Notes: a model not told the origin generated them from the letters alone. Counted from the first letter of the stretch, positions 21,950 to 30,014 are shown. The stretch: DNA of 64,000 nt from Gammaproteobacteria bacterium (GCA_029862045.1 JAOTYE010000011.1:61076-125075); one strand, 5' to 3'. Numbers and translations: made by a program.

Positions 21950-22621
21950 ATGGATATCAGGGTATTGCGGCTCGCGGTTCTCGGAGCTACTGTCGTTGCC
22001 GGTGGTTGCGAGACATTGGATGCCTACACGGGCGAATCAGAAACAAGCAAGGCAACCAAGGGCGCACTGATTGGTGCCGCCGCTGGCGCTGTTGTCGGAC
22101 TTGCGTCCGGTGACGATGCCGTCGACCGTCGGAAACGGGCGCTGATCGGTGCTGGCGTTGGTGCATTGGCCGGAGGATCGGTCGGTTATTACATGGATCG
22201 TCAGGAGGCGAAGCTACGTGCAGAACTTGAAGGCACCGGTGTCAGCGTAACGCGTATGGGCGATAACATCACGCTCAACATGCCTGGCAATGTGACGTTC
22301 GCGACGGACAGCTCGGATTTGAGCCCGGCTTTTTTTGAGGTGCTTAATTCCGTCGGCACAGTGCTGACTGAATTTGATCAGACCGTTGTCGAAGTCGCCG
22401 GGCACACCGATAGCACAGGAACGGATGCCTACAACCAGAGCTTGTCCGAGCGTCGTGCACAGTCGGTGTCGCAGTACTTGCAGGCGCGACAGATTTCGAA
22501 CCAGCGCCTGATCACCGTCGGGATGGGCGAGTCGCGTCCGGTTGCTGACAACAGTTCGGTTGGTGGTCGCCAGGCAAACCGGCGTGTGGAAATCACGATG
22601 GTGCCGGTAACGGCGGGTTAA
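21950..22621 (+). CDS. OmpA family lipoprotein with glycine-zipper domain (YiaD-like)
   Basis: 223 residues. A signal and lipobox (VVAGGC, Cys about 20) precede a glycine-zipper pair (GALIGAAAGAVVGLASG and ALIGAGVGALAGGSVGYYMD). An OmpA-like peptidoglycan-binding domain (about 115-220) follows, with VTFATDSSDLSP, VEVAGHTDSTG, YNQSLSERRAQSV and ANRRVEITMVP. It should be an outer-membrane lipoprotein that binds peptidoglycan, similar to E. coli YiaD. The ATG follows GGAGG by 8 bases. Its TAA stop is immediately followed, in the same frame, by a full DUF3465 domain that has no start codon of its own. Confidence 0.9.
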   Translation: MDIRVLRLAVLGATVVAGGCETLDAYTGESETSKATKGALIGAAAGAVVGLASGDDAVDRRKRALIGAGVGALAGGSVGYYMDRQEAKLRAELEGTGVSVTRMGDNITLNMPGNVTFATDSSDLSPAFFEVLNSVGTVLTEFDQTVVEVAGHTDSTGTDAYNQSLSERRAQSVSQYLQARQISNQRLITVGMGESRPVADNSSVGGRQANRRVEITMVPVTAG

Positions 22622-22945
22622 CGGCAAATCGACGAGCGCTACGAGAAAAGCGACACAGGGCGCTGGATTGAAGACAAGGGTTTCGTCAAGCGACTGTTGT
22701 CAGACGACAATGACGATTCACGACATCAACGATTCATCTTGCGCTTGGGGAGTCGTCAGTCTCTGTTGATCGCGCACAACATCGATTTGGCGCAGCGTGT
22801 GCCACTTGGACTCGGTGATCGGCTGCGGTTTCGCGGCATGTATGAGTGGAACGAACTCGGCGGACTGGTGCACTGGACGCACCATGATCCGCACGGCGTG
22901 GAAGATGGTGGCTGGATTCGTTACCGGCGGAAGACTTATTCGTAG
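22622..22945 (+). pseudogene. DUF3465 domain lacking start codon and signal peptide, in frame after OmpA stop
   Basis: 107 codons are open directly after the TAA of the OmpA gene. They encode a recognisable DUF3465 domain: RLLSDDNDDSRHQRFILRL, LLIAHNIDLAQRV, MYEWNELGGLVHWTHHDP and GGWIRYRRKTY. Members normally carry an N-terminal signal or membrane anchor, and none is present. No ATG or GTG occurs before the domain. A TTG at 22697 would remove its first strands and has no close ribosome site. The explanations are a decayed gene fused to the OmpA 3' end, stop-codon read-through giving an OmpA-DUF3465 protein, or a sequencing error. The domain itself looks undamaged. Confidence 0.7.
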
Positions 22946-22951
22946 GAGTTC

Positions 22952-23818
22952 CTACGATACAGCCATTGCCGCTCGAAGCTTCTTAATGGCGTTCGCCTCG
23001 ATCTGACGAATGCGTTCGGCCGAAATGCCGTATTCATCCGCAAGGTCATGCAAGGTCCGTTTTTTCTCAGCGAGCCAGCGGCTCTCGAGAATATGGCGGC
23101 TGCGTTCGTCAAGCGTCGTCATCGCCTCTGCCATGCGATGGGTTGCGTCGTCATGCCAATCCGTCTTTTCGACAAGAACAGCCGGATCTGCATCGGGGCT
23201 CGGCAAGTAAGCGGCCGGAGTAAACGAGCGCTCGTCATCGGCATCAGGCGCCGGATCAAAGATCGCGTCGCGGGCACTCAGGCGCCGCTCCATTTCGGTC
23301 ACTTCCTTCGGGCTGACGCCAAGGTCTTTTGCGACCGCTTCGGTTTCGGCGTGCGATAACCAGGCCAGGCTCTTTTTTGATTTGCGCAAGTTGAAGAACA
23401 GCTTGCGTTGCGCTTTAGTCGTTGCAACTTTGACGATGCGCCAGTTCTTGAGCACGAACTCGTGAATTTCTGCGCGAATCCAGTGCACAGCGAATGACAC
23501 GAGGCGCACGCCGTAGTCAGGATCGAAGCGTTTGACGGCCTTCATGAGACCCACATTGCCTTCCTGGATCAGGTCCCCCAACGGCAAGCCGTAGCCCGTG
23601 TAGCCCTTGGCAATGTGTACGACGAAACGCAGATGCGCCATGACGAGATCACGCGCGGCATTGAGGTCCTCGCCATCACGAAAACGGTTCGCCAAAGCCT
23701 GCTCGTCTTCCTTGCTCAGCACGGCGATACCGCCCACGGCGTGGATGTAGGCGTCGAGACTGCCGACCGGTCCCGCCAGGATGAGATCGTGGTTAATTGG
23801 TGCAACTGCCGTTGTCAT
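22952..23818 (-). CDS. rpoH: RNA polymerase heat-shock sigma factor 32
   Basis: 288 residues. Region 2 (ARDLVMAHLRFVVHIAKGY, GDLIQEGNVGLMKAVKRFDP, VRLVSFAVHWIRAEIHEFV) and region 4 (RSRHILESRWLAEKKRTLHDLADEYGISAERIRQIEANAIKKL) are complete. The RpoH box, QRKLFFNLRKSKKSL, which is specific to sigma-32, is present. It directs transcription of chaperones and proteases, including hslVU elsewhere in this window. Its position after ftsY-ftsE-ftsX is the normal gammaproteobacterial arrangement. A perfect CIRCE lies 29 bases upstream, so HrcA repression in addition to the usual controls is likely. Confidence 0.97.
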   Translation of the reverse strand: MTTAVAPINHDLILAGPVGSLDAYIHAVGGIAVLSKEDEQALANRFRDGEDLNAARDLVMAHLRFVVHIAKGYTGYGLPLGDLIQEGNVGLMKAVKRFDPDYGVRLVSFAVHWIRAEIHEFVLKNWRIVKVATTKAQRKLFFNLRKSKKSLAWLSHAETEAVAKDLGVSPKEVTEMERRLSARDAIFDPAPDADDERSFTPAAYLPSPDADPAVLVEKTDWHDDATHRMAEAMTTLDERSRHILESRWLAEKKRTLHDLADEYGISAERIRQIEANAIKKLRAAMAVS

Positions 23819-23846
23819 TCGGTACCTCCCGGTTCCAGTGCGGATT

Positions 23847-23873
23847 TTAGCACTCGCGACATTAGAGTGCTAA
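23847..23873. promoter_or_regulatory. CIRCE element (HrcA operator) upstream of rpoH
   Basis: The sequence is an exact match to the CIRCE consensus: TTAGCACTC, nine bases, GAGTGCTAA. It lies 29 bases upstream of the rpoH ATG. On the rpoH strand the right arm runs into TAAAAT, a plausible -10 hexamer, so a bound HrcA repressor would block RNA polymerase. CIRCE normally controls groESL or the hrcA-dnaK operon. The target here by position is rpoH. Confidence 0.9.
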
Positions 23874-23968
23874 CAGTTACGCGAGTTCCCGAGCTATTTG
23901 GCTTTTTTCCAGAGGAAAAACAGCGGCTTACTGCCGTGATCCGATAAACTATTATGTTAAATGAATTA

Positions 23969-24934
23969 TCATCGCGGTTCGATGCGTCGCATGTGGCGGG
24001 TTGCAGCGAACCAGGATCCGACGAGGCCCAGTGCGATGCCGATGCCGAGAATGAAGAGGCCTTCTTCGAGCGTAAGGGCAAGAACAGTGATGCCGCTTTG
24101 GTACAGGCCAGCAAGACGCGCGACAGGCTGCTCGAGCAGGTACAAGCCGTATTGCACGAGACCGAGGGCCAGTAAACCACCGAACAGGCCGTACCAAAAA
24201 CCGCTCCAGAGAAACGGCCTGCGAACAAATGCGTTGCTCGCGCCGATGAGTTTCGTGACTTCTATTTCCTCGCGCCGATTCTGAATATCGAGTCGAATCG
24301 TATTACCGATGATGACGATGATTGCGACACCGAGCAGCGACGCACCGATGGTAATCGCCTGTTTGACGATGTCGAGGATCGCGTGGAAACGCTGCACCCA
24401 TTCGGTGTCAATCTGCACGACATCCGCCTCGGGCAGATTGCCGAGTTCCTCCTGTAACAGAATCATCGATTGACTCGTATTCATGGGACCGGGCCGGACA
24501 ACGAGTGTGTGCGGGAGCGGGTTTTCGGACAGATGATCGAGCGCCTGGCCGAAGCCGGACTGTCTCTTGAATTCGCCAAGTGCCTCGCTTGCCGTTATCA
24601 ACTGCACAGACTCGACGTCCGCTCTCTGATCGATCAGCCCTCTGAGCGCGTCTGCTTCACTTTCAGAAAGTCCGCGCTTGAGATAGATCGAGAAGTCCAG
24701 CGCGTTGTCCCAACCGTTGCTGACAGACTGTGCATTCTTGACAACGAGATTCAGAGCGGCAGGAATGGCAAGCGTTACGGCGATTACGAGAATAATCATC
24801 AGGCTCGCGAAAGGCTGTCGAAACAGTCGGCCGAGCGACCCGATCGAAGTGCTGACGTGGCGCGTAAACCAGATGGCCAGTGGCCCGGACGATCGAACCG
24901 GCGCAACCGCATCCGAATGCCGCGTCACTGCCAC
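23969..24934 (-). CDS. ftsX: Cell division protein FtsX
   Basis: 321 residues. A cytoplasmic N-terminal tail precedes the first membrane helix (LMIILVIAVTLAIPAAL). A large periplasmic loop of about 110 residues follows, then three C-terminal helices (ASLLGVAIIVIIGNTIRLDIQNRREEIEVTKLIGAS and following). FtsX is the membrane partner of the FtsE ATPase in the divisome and activates peptidoglycan amidases through EnvC-type proteins. It overlaps ftsE by 10 bases. After its stop, a short GC stem followed by a T-run on the minus strand (about 23905-23940) may be a weak terminator before the rpoH promoter. Confidence 0.95.
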   Translation of the reverse strand: MAVTRHSDAVAPVRSSGPLAIWFTRHVSTSIGSLGRLFRQPFASLMIILVIAVTLAIPAALNLVVKNAQSVSNGWDNALDFSIYLKRGLSESEADALRGLIDQRADVESVQLITASEALGEFKRQSGFGQALDHLSENPLPHTLVVRPGPMNTSQSMILLQEELGNLPEADVVQIDTEWVQRFHAILDIVKQAITIGASLLGVAIIVIIGNTIRLDIQNRREEIEVTKLIGASNAFVRRPFLWSGFWYGLFGGLLALGLVQYGLYLLEQPVARLAGLYQSGITVLALTLEEGLFILGIGIALGLVGSWFAATRHMRRIEPR

Positions 24935-25605
24935 GCGGGGCCCTCCTCTTCCTCTGCAACCAGTTTGCCAGCCGCCAATTCAATCCTGGAACATCCCATG
25001 CGATCGATCAGCAATATGTCATGGCTCGCGATCAACAACGTCACGCCGACCTCATTGAAGCGCCGGAAAATTCGCATGACCTCGAGTGACAGATCCGGAT
25101 CGAGATTACCGGTCGGCTCGTCAGCAATGAGCAACTTGGGGCGCGTTACGATCGCTCTGGCAATTCCGACGCGCTGCTGTTCTCCTGCCGACAGGGTTTC
25201 CGGCCTTTGCTTCTCCTTATGCAGCAGCCCAACCTGATCGAGTGCAGCACGGACTCTGCGTCCCGCCTCGCGATGACCGACGCCGGCTATGACCAGCGGC
25301 AGCGCGACGTTGTCCGCTACCGGCCTGTCGTACAGTAACTTGTGATCCTGAAACACCATCCCGATCTGTCGCCGGTAAGCCGGAATCTTGCGCCGCTTGA
25401 CGCGACGCGTATTCTGCCCGTCCACAATCACCTGGCCGCTCGTTGGGCGTTCAATCAACGCAATCAATCGCAGCAGCGTGCTCTTGCCCGCTCCGGAGTG
25501 TCCCGTGATAAATAGCATCTCGCCTTTATCGATTGACAGCGTCAGGCCCGATAGCGCTTCCTGACCGCCCGGGAATCGCTTGGTCACATCGTCGAGTTGG
25601 ATCAT
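24925..25605 (-). CDS. ftsE: Cell division ATP-binding protein FtsE
   Basis: 226 residues, an ABC-type ATPase with Walker A GHSGAGKST, Q-loop FQDHKLLYDR, signature LSAGEQQRVGIARAI and Walker B LLIADEPTGNLDP. With FtsX it forms the divisome complex that couples septal ring assembly to cell wall hydrolysis at the inner membrane. It overlaps ftsY by 4 bases and ftsX by 10, so ftsY-ftsE-ftsX is one translationally coupled operon. Confidence 0.97.
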   Translation of the reverse strand: MIQLDDVTKRFPGGQEALSGLTLSIDKGEMLFITGHSGAGKSTLLRLIALIERPTSGQVIVDGQNTRRVKRRKIPAYRRQIGMVFQDHKLLYDRPVADNVALPLVIAGVGHREAGRRVRAALDQVGLLHKEKQRPETLSAGEQQRVGIARAIVTRPKLLIADEPTGNLDPDLSLEVMRIFRRFNEVGVTLLIASHDILLIDRMGCSRIELAAGKLVAEEEEGPAWQ

Positions 25606-26594
25606 GGTGACGGCCCCACCGCGAGCAAGGCGTCAACAAATTCTGTGGCCGAGAACGGCTGCATGTCCTGCACCGATTCACCGATGCCAATGAAACGCAC
25701 CGGCACCTGCAGTTGGTTGGCAATGGCGAGCAGAATGCCACCCTTCGCGCTGCCGTCCAACTTCGTTACGGTTATCCCGGTAAGTCCCAGAGCTTCGTCG
25801 AACTTCTGTGCTTGCACGAGCGCATTTTGCCCCTGACTCGCATCGAGAACGAGCATGATTTCGTGTGGTGCGGTGTCGTCGCGGCGCGCAATAACACGTT
25901 TTACCTTGGTCAGCTCGGCCATGAGTCCTTGCTGGTTCTGCAGGCGGCCTGCCGTATCGGCCAACAAAACGTCGATGCCGCGTGCCTGAGCCGCTTCCCA
26001 GGCATCGTAAATTACGGCCGCAGGATCGGCGCCAGGCTGTTGGGCGATAACCGCAACATCATTACGCTCGCCCCAGGCCTGCAGTTGTTCGACGGCCGCC
26101 GCACGGAACGTATCGCCCGCCGCGAGCATGACCGACCGACCCTCGTCCTTGAAGCGTCTCGCCAGCTTGCCGATGGTCGTGGTCTTGCCCGCACCGTTGA
26201 CGCCGACCATCAGCACGACGAAAGGACCATCCTGCGCCGAAATCTCGAGTGGCTTGGCGACCGGGTCGAGAATCGCTGTCAACGAACGATGCAGACCCGC
26301 CCGAAGTGCATCGACGTCATTGAGTTCCTTGCGCACCAGGCTGGCCTGCAGGTCACTAATGATCCGCTCCGTTGTCTCGATGCCAACGTCAGCCACCACG
26401 AGCAGGGATTCGAGCTCGTCAAGTACGTCCTGGTCAATCTTGCCGCCAGGCGCCAAATTGGCGAGGTCGTAGGTGAGCCAACTATCGCCCCGGTTGAGTC
26501 TTGCGCGGAGCCGCTTGATGAAGCTTTGCTGCGCTGCAGGTTTTTCTTGCTTGGAAAACACGTTATTCAAAGTCACCTGTGGGCGGCGAATCAC
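25602..26594 (-). CDS. ftsY: Signal recognition particle receptor FtsY
   Basis: 330 residues from GTG 26594. In-frame GTGs follow within about 12 codons, so the start is uncertain (for example just before FSKQEKP). Only a short acidic-poor A region is present, as in many non-enteric bacteria. The NG domain is complete: G1 GVNGAGKTTTIGKLA, the DTFRAAAVEQL motif, DTAGRLQNQ, and TKLDGSAKGG. It docks ribosome-SRP complexes at the membrane for co-translational insertion. It is the first gene of the ftsYEX operon and divergent from rsmD. Confidence 0.95.
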   Translation of the reverse strand: MIRRPQVTLNNVFSKQEKPAAQQSFIKRLRARLNRGDSWLTYDLANLAPGGKIDQDVLDELESLLVVADVGIETTERIISDLQASLVRKELNDVDALRAGLHRSLTAILDPVAKPLEISAQDGPFVVLMVGVNGAGKTTTIGKLARRFKDEGRSVMLAAGDTFRAAAVEQLQAWGERNDVAVIAQQPGADPAAVIYDAWEAAQARGIDVLLADTAGRLQNQQGLMAELTKVKRVIARRDDTAPHEIMLVLDASQGQNALVQAQKFDEALGLTGITVTKLDGSAKGGILLAIANQLQVPVRFIGIGESVQDMQPFSATEFVDALLAVGPSP

Positions 26595-26642
26595 CTACAC
26601 TGTCCGGGTAACACAATGCGTTAACACGAGTCGCAGGGGAAA

Positions 26643-27242
26643 ATGGCGAAGCGAACCGCGAAAGCCGGCAAAAAATCCCAGCCGGGACGGCTGCGTATTG
26701 TAGCCGGAAATTGGCGCAGCCGTGTGTTGGATATCGCGGACGTACCTGGCTTGCGGCCAACATCGGAACGCATTCGGGAAACACTTTTCAACTGGCTGAC
26801 ACCGCAGATTAGTGGCGCGCGCTGTCTCGATCTGTTTGCTGGCAGCGGGGCTCTTGGACTCGAAGCGTTATCACGCGGTGCAGCAGAAACCGTGTTTGTG
26901 GAGAAGTCTTCGCAGGCTGTCGAGACCTTGCGAAACAACATCGCGGCGCTTGGCAGCCCGGCGGCGATCGTTCATAACAGCGACGCGATTGAGTTCCTGA
27001 AAAACGCCGCAGCCGGAGAATTCGATATCGTGTTTCTGGATCCACCATTTGCCGCCGATATGCTCGGCGATTTGTGTAGACTTCTTGATAAGGCATCAAT
27101 CTTCGCCAATAGTGCGCGAGTCTACCTCGAAGAGGATCGAGCCAAACCCGAGGTAACACTGCCCCGGGGATGGCAAGTAATAAGGACAAAAAACGCCGGC
27201 AATGTACGCTACTCACTCGTGAGTCCTGAGGTGAGGGGATAA
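26643..27242 (+). CDS. rsmD: 16S rRNA (guanine(966)-N(2))-methyltransferase
   Basis: 199 residues. A basic N-terminus (MAKRTAKAGKKSQPGRLRIVAGNWRSR) is followed by the SAM-binding CLDLFAGSGALGLEALSRGA and the catalytic DPPF motif (IVFLDPPFA), as in RsmD/YhhF. It methylates G966 of 16S rRNA in the 30S subunit. It is placed divergently from ftsY, as in E. coli. The stop is followed after 12 bases by coaD, so the two are probably co-transcribed. Confidence 0.95.
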   Translation: MAKRTAKAGKKSQPGRLRIVAGNWRSRVLDIADVPGLRPTSERIRETLFNWLTPQISGARCLDLFAGSGALGLEALSRGAAETVFVEKSSQAVETLRNNIAALGSPAAIVHNSDAIEFLKNAAAGEFDIVFLDPPFAADMLGDLCRLLDKASIFANSARVYLEEDRAKPEVTLPRGWQVIRTKNAGNVRYSLVSPEVRG

Positions 27243-27254
27243 AGGAGTCATGCA

Positions 27255-27743
27255 ATGACAGTTTCAGCGATGTATCCAGGTACCTTCGACCCGATTACGT
27301 TGGGACATGAAGATCTCGTTCGACGCGCGACGATTTTGTTTGACAGAGTCGTCGTCGCCATCGCCGATAATCCTGGCGACAAGGCGCCGATGTTCACGAC
27401 CGACGAACGTGTCGCAATGGCGGCAAGTGCGCTCGAAGATATCGATAATGTCGAGGTTGTCGGCTATCAAGGGCTCACTGTCGATTTTGCGCGTGACAAT
27501 GGGCTGCGCGTCATTATTCGGGGTTTACGAGCCGTATCGGACTTCGAGTACGAATTTCAGCTGGCCAACATGAATCGCCATCTGACTGACGAGGTAGAAA
27601 CCGCGTTTCTGACGCCAACCGAGAAGTACACTTTCATTTCATCGAGCCTCGTGCGCGAGGTTGCGGAGTTGGGCGGAGATGTGTCCGAGTTCGTATCGCC
27701 CAAGGTTAGGCTGGCGCTGTTCGAGCGTTGTGGGCGGGCGTAA
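27255..27743 (+). CDS. coaD: Phosphopantetheine adenylyltransferase
   Basis: 162 residues, the usual family size. Nucleotidyltransferase motif YPGTFDPITLGHEDL with the T/HxGH-type residues, then VIIRGLRAVSDFEYEFQLANMN and the ISSSLVREVAELGGDVSEFV signature. It adenylates 4'-phosphopantetheine, the fourth step of coenzyme A synthesis, in the cytoplasm. Earlier steps are encoded by coaBC at 30015-31256. An AAAGGAG site lies ahead of the ATG. Confidence 0.97.
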   Translation: MTVSAMYPGTFDPITLGHEDLVRRATILFDRVVVAIADNPGDKAPMFTTDERVAMAASALEDIDNVEVVGYQGLTVDFARDNGLRVIIRGLRAVSDFEYEFQLANMNRHLTDEVETAFLTPTEKYTFISSSLVREVAELGGDVSEFVSPKVRLALFERCGRA

Positions 27744-27746
27744 GTC

Positions 27747-28559
27747 TCACCGCTGGCAATTCTTGCAATAGAATGTCGAGCGCTGACCAAGCACGATCGC
27801 TGATACGGGTCTTTCGCAGCGAACACAAGGCTCGCCATCGCGGCCGTATACCTGCAACTCGTGCCGGAAATAGCCGGCTTCGCCATCGCCGCCGTAGTAA
27901 TCGCGCAAGGTCGTGCCGCCGGCCTGTATTGCTTTCTCGAGAACGTTCTTGATCGCCGTGGCAAGCGCCTCATAGCGGGGCATTGCGATTCGCCCTGCCG
28001 CGCGCCGTGGATGAATGCCGGCAAGGAACAACGACTCACTCGCGTAGATGTTGCCGACGCCAACGACGATGGCCGCGTTCATGATGAACTGCTTGACGTT
28101 GACGCGGCGGCGGCGTGACTTTTGCCAAAGGTATGCACCTGAAAAGTCCTCGCTCAATGGTTCCGGGCCGAGGTTTCGTAGCAACCAGTGCTGCGATGCG
28201 TCCTCAGTCCAGTGCAGCGAGCCGAATCGTCGCGGGTCTCGAAACCGCAGCGAGTTCCCGGAACTGAGTTCAATGTCGAAATGATCGTGAACACCGGCCG
28301 GCGTATTGCGCGCGACGATGAAAACGCTGCCCGACATGCCAAGATGCACAACGGCTGTACCATGATTCGTATTTAGCAGCAGGTACTTGGCGCGCCGCTC
28401 GACCGAGTGGACGGTGGCGCCGGGCAGCCGTTTGTCGACATCAGTGCCGACCGGCCAGCGTAATCGGCGCTCACGGATAACGATATCGTCAATCCGTTGC
28501 CCGACGAGGTACGGCGAGATACCGCGGCGACTGGTTTCGACTTCAGGTAGTTCCGGCAT
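27747..28559 (-). CDS. mutM: Formamidopyrimidine-DNA glycosylase
   Basis: 270 residues. The N-terminal catalytic proline is in (M)PELPEVETSRRG, and the helix-two-turn-helix region contains FIMNAAIVVGVGNIYASE. The C-terminal zinc finger has four cysteines, with CVRCERP and FYCKNCQR visible. It removes 8-oxoguanine and ring-opened purines and nicks the abasic site. It is convergent with coaD, only 3 bases apart. One hairpin repeat copy lies just upstream of its start. Confidence 0.97.
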   Translation of the reverse strand: MPELPEVETSRRGISPYLVGQRIDDIVIRERRLRWPVGTDVDKRLPGATVHSVERRAKYLLLNTNHGTAVVHLGMSGSVFIVARNTPAGVHDHFDIELSSGNSLRFRDPRRFGSLHWTEDASQHWLLRNLGPEPLSEDFSGAYLWQKSRRRRVNVKQFIMNAAIVVGVGNIYASESLFLAGIHPRRAAGRIAMPRYEALATAIKNVLEKAIQAGGTTLRDYYGGDGEAGYFRHELQVYGRDGEPCVRCERPVSAIVLGQRSTFYCKNCQR

Positions 28560-28600
28560 AGGTGAATTGTACTTGCTGGAGTCGGTGATTCGAGTGGAAA

Positions 28601-28693
28601 GCGCAGGGTCTCGGGCGGGATGTTTCTCGACCGAAGTAAAGCGCAGCGAAGCGAGCCATGAGGGAGGGAAATAGGCCGGTTGAGGCCCTGCGC
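28601..28693. repeat. Dispersed hairpin repeat, copy B (most diverged)
   Basis: Arms GCGCAGGG and CCCTGCGC close a longer imperfect stem around the core at 28632-28662 (CGAAGTAAAGCGCAGCG ... GCGAGCCATGAG). The core differs from the other three copies at about three positions. It sits between the mutM start and the rpmB-rpmG terminator, and its core is oriented opposite to both transcription units. Confidence 0.85.
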
Positions 28694-28696
28694 AAA

Positions 28697-28721
28697 CAAA
28701 AAGGCCCGCGCAACGCGGGCC
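28697..28721 (-). terminator. Rho-independent terminator of rpmB-rpmG
   Basis: On the minus strand, GGCCCGCG pairs with CGCGGGCC across a 3-base loop (stem 28703-28721) and is followed by a run of five T (28698-28702). It lies 24 bases after the rpmG stop, the expected place for the operon terminator. Confidence 0.85.
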
Positions 28722-28744
28722 CTTCTCGAATGCTATGAAGCGTG

Positions 28745-28912
28745 TTACTTGATCTTCGCTTCCTTGTAGATCACGTGCTTGCGAATCGTCGGATCGTACT
28801 TTTTCGTCTGCAACTTTTCGGGATGCAGCTTTTTGTTCTTTGCGACAGTGTAATAGTGTCCCGTACCGGCGCTCGACACGAGTTTGATTTTATCGCGATT
28901 GGTCTTGGCCAT
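28745..28912 (-). CDS. rpmG: 50S ribosomal protein L33
   Basis: 55 residues beginning [20 protein letters not shown] and ending VIYKEAKIK, with the L33 pattern [15 protein letters not shown] and KYDPTIRKH. It is a component of the 50S subunit near the E site. It lacks the CxxC pairs, so it is the zinc-independent form. It follows rpmB by 18 bases on the same strand and is ended by a clear terminator. The gene is short but the match is unambiguous. Confidence 0.97.
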   Translation of the reverse strand: MAKTNRDKIKLVSSAGTGHYYTVAKNKKLHPEKLQTKKYDPTIRKHVIYKEAKIK

Positions 28913-28930
28913 TAGCTGTTACTCCGGCGT

Positions 28931-29167
28931 CTAGACGCGCTGTCCCTGCTGGCGCAGGTCGGCAACGACTTTCTCGATGCCGTGCTTGTCGATAATACGC
29001 ATGCCCTTATGCGAGATGCGCAGCCGCACCCAGCGTCGCTCGGATTCGAGCCAGAACCGTTTGTTCTGCAGGTTCGGCAGAAAGCGTCGGCGGGTCCTGT
29101 TATTGGCATGAGAAACGTTATTTCCGCTCTGCGGACGCTTCCCAGTGACCTGACATACCTTGGACAT
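28931..29167 (-). CDS. rpmB: 50S ribosomal protein L28
   Basis: 78 residues: [56 protein letters not shown], which is the standard L28 sequence pattern. It is part of the 50S subunit. It forms the conserved rpmB-rpmG pair. A good sigma-70 type promoter lies about 60-90 bases upstream. Confidence 0.98.
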   Translation of the reverse strand: MSKVCQVTGKRPQSGNNVSHANNRTRRRFLPNLQNKRFWLESERRWVRLRISHKGMRIIDKHGIEKVVADLRQQGQRV

Positions 29168-29226
29168 GACTATAAGTCTCTGATTTTACAAAAAGTTGCC
29201 CACGGCCGGCGGGCAGAGAGCGCAAC

Positions 29227-29255
29227 TTTATACCAGCCTGATCGGCGCAATACAA
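29227..29255 (-). promoter_or_regulatory. Sigma-70 type promoter of rpmB-rpmG
   Basis: On the minus strand, TTGTAT (29255-29250) and TATAAA (29232-29227) are separated by exactly 17 bases. This places a start site roughly 50 bases upstream of the rpmB ATG. The -35 box adjoins the hairpin after radC. Confidence 0.7.
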
Positions 29256-29271
29256 GGGCCCGTTGGGCCCT
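29255..29271 (-). terminator. Possible terminator of radC
   Basis: AGGGCCC and GGGCCCT form a perfect 7-base stem with a 3-base loop, immediately after the radC stop on the minus strand. Only a short T-rich stretch (TTGTATT) follows, and it doubles as the rpmB -35 region, so termination is probably partial. Confidence 0.45.
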
Positions 29272-29273
29272 CC

Positions 29274-29879
29274 TCACAGCAGGCCACGGCTCGCCATTGA
29301 GGTGGTTTCACCATCGCCGATGATCAGGTGGTCGAGAAGGCGTATGTCGACGAGTTGAAGGGCCGATTTGAGACGCCGCGTAATGCGTTCGTCGGCCTGG
29401 CTGGGCTCGGCTACGCCGGACGGATGATTGTGGGCCAGGATGATCGCCGCGGCATTGATCGCCAGTGCTTCTTTGACGACTTCACGAGGGTAAACGCTGG
29501 TGCCGTCAATCGTGCCGCGGAACATCTCGTCGAAGCGCAGCACCCGGTGTCGATTGTCCAGATAAAGGCAGCAAAACAGCTCGTGTCCGAGATCGCGGAT
29601 TCTGGCGTGCAGGTAGGCCTTCGTGTCAGACGGGCTCCTGATCGCCTCACCGGCCGGCAGCGTCGCCTCATAGTAGCGCCGCGCCATCTCCGGCAGCGCG
29701 CGAATAACGGCCGATCGCGCGCTGCCGATGCCAGGCTCGGTCATGAGCGCGTCTGCGTCGGCGTGAAGCAGCTGGCGTAGCCCCCCAAAACGAGACAACA
29801 GGCGATCGGCAAGAGCACAAGCCGCAGCCTCGCCGTTGCCGCTGTGAATGAGCGTTGCGAGCAGTTCGGCGTCGCTCAT
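29274..29879 (-). CDS. radC: RadC family JAMM-domain protein, short N-terminus
   Basis: 201 residues from ATG 29879, chosen because AAGGA stands 6 bases upstream. Longer in-frame starts to 29945 lack such a site. It starts directly at MSDAELLATLIHSGNG, omitting the roughly 20-residue lead (DWPxxERPRERLL type) of most RadC proteins. A helix-hairpin-helix region (ALMTEPGIGSARSAVI) and the metal-binding JAMM motif (AHNHPSGVAEPSQAD) are intact. Despite the name, its role in DNA repair is doubtful and its biochemical function is unknown. It is divergent from coaBC, as in many proteobacteria. Confidence 0.9.
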   Translation of the reverse strand: MSDAELLATLIHSGNGEAAACALADRLLSRFGGLRQLLHADADALMTEPGIGSARSAVIRALPEMARRYYEATLPAGEAIRSPSDTKAYLHARIRDLGHELFCCLYLDNRHRVLRFDEMFRGTIDGTSVYPREVVKEALAINAAAIILAHNHPSGVAEPSQADERITRRLKSALQLVDIRLLDHLIIGDGETTSMASRGLL

Positions 29880-30014
29880 GACCGATCCTTGTCGTTGTGT
29901 GCTTGTCATGACACTGAATTGTGCCGATACGCTGTTGAGCAACAAGCCGTCAATCCGGCCGTCATGGCCGGATTCGGTGGAATTTCCGGCGAGCTACAGG
30001 CTAAGCTCTTATTC

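Noticed and set aside
22940..22957. Palindrome TCGTAGGA-GT-TCCTACGA as a terminator between DUF3465 and rpoH
   Set aside because: A perfect 8-base palindrome, but the 2-base centre cannot form an RNA loop without fraying and no T-run is present. It could be a minor bidirectional signal only.
25713..26624. Plus-strand open frame (303 codons) opposite ftsY
   Set aside because: FtsY motifs on the other strand are complete, and this frame shows no homologous pattern.
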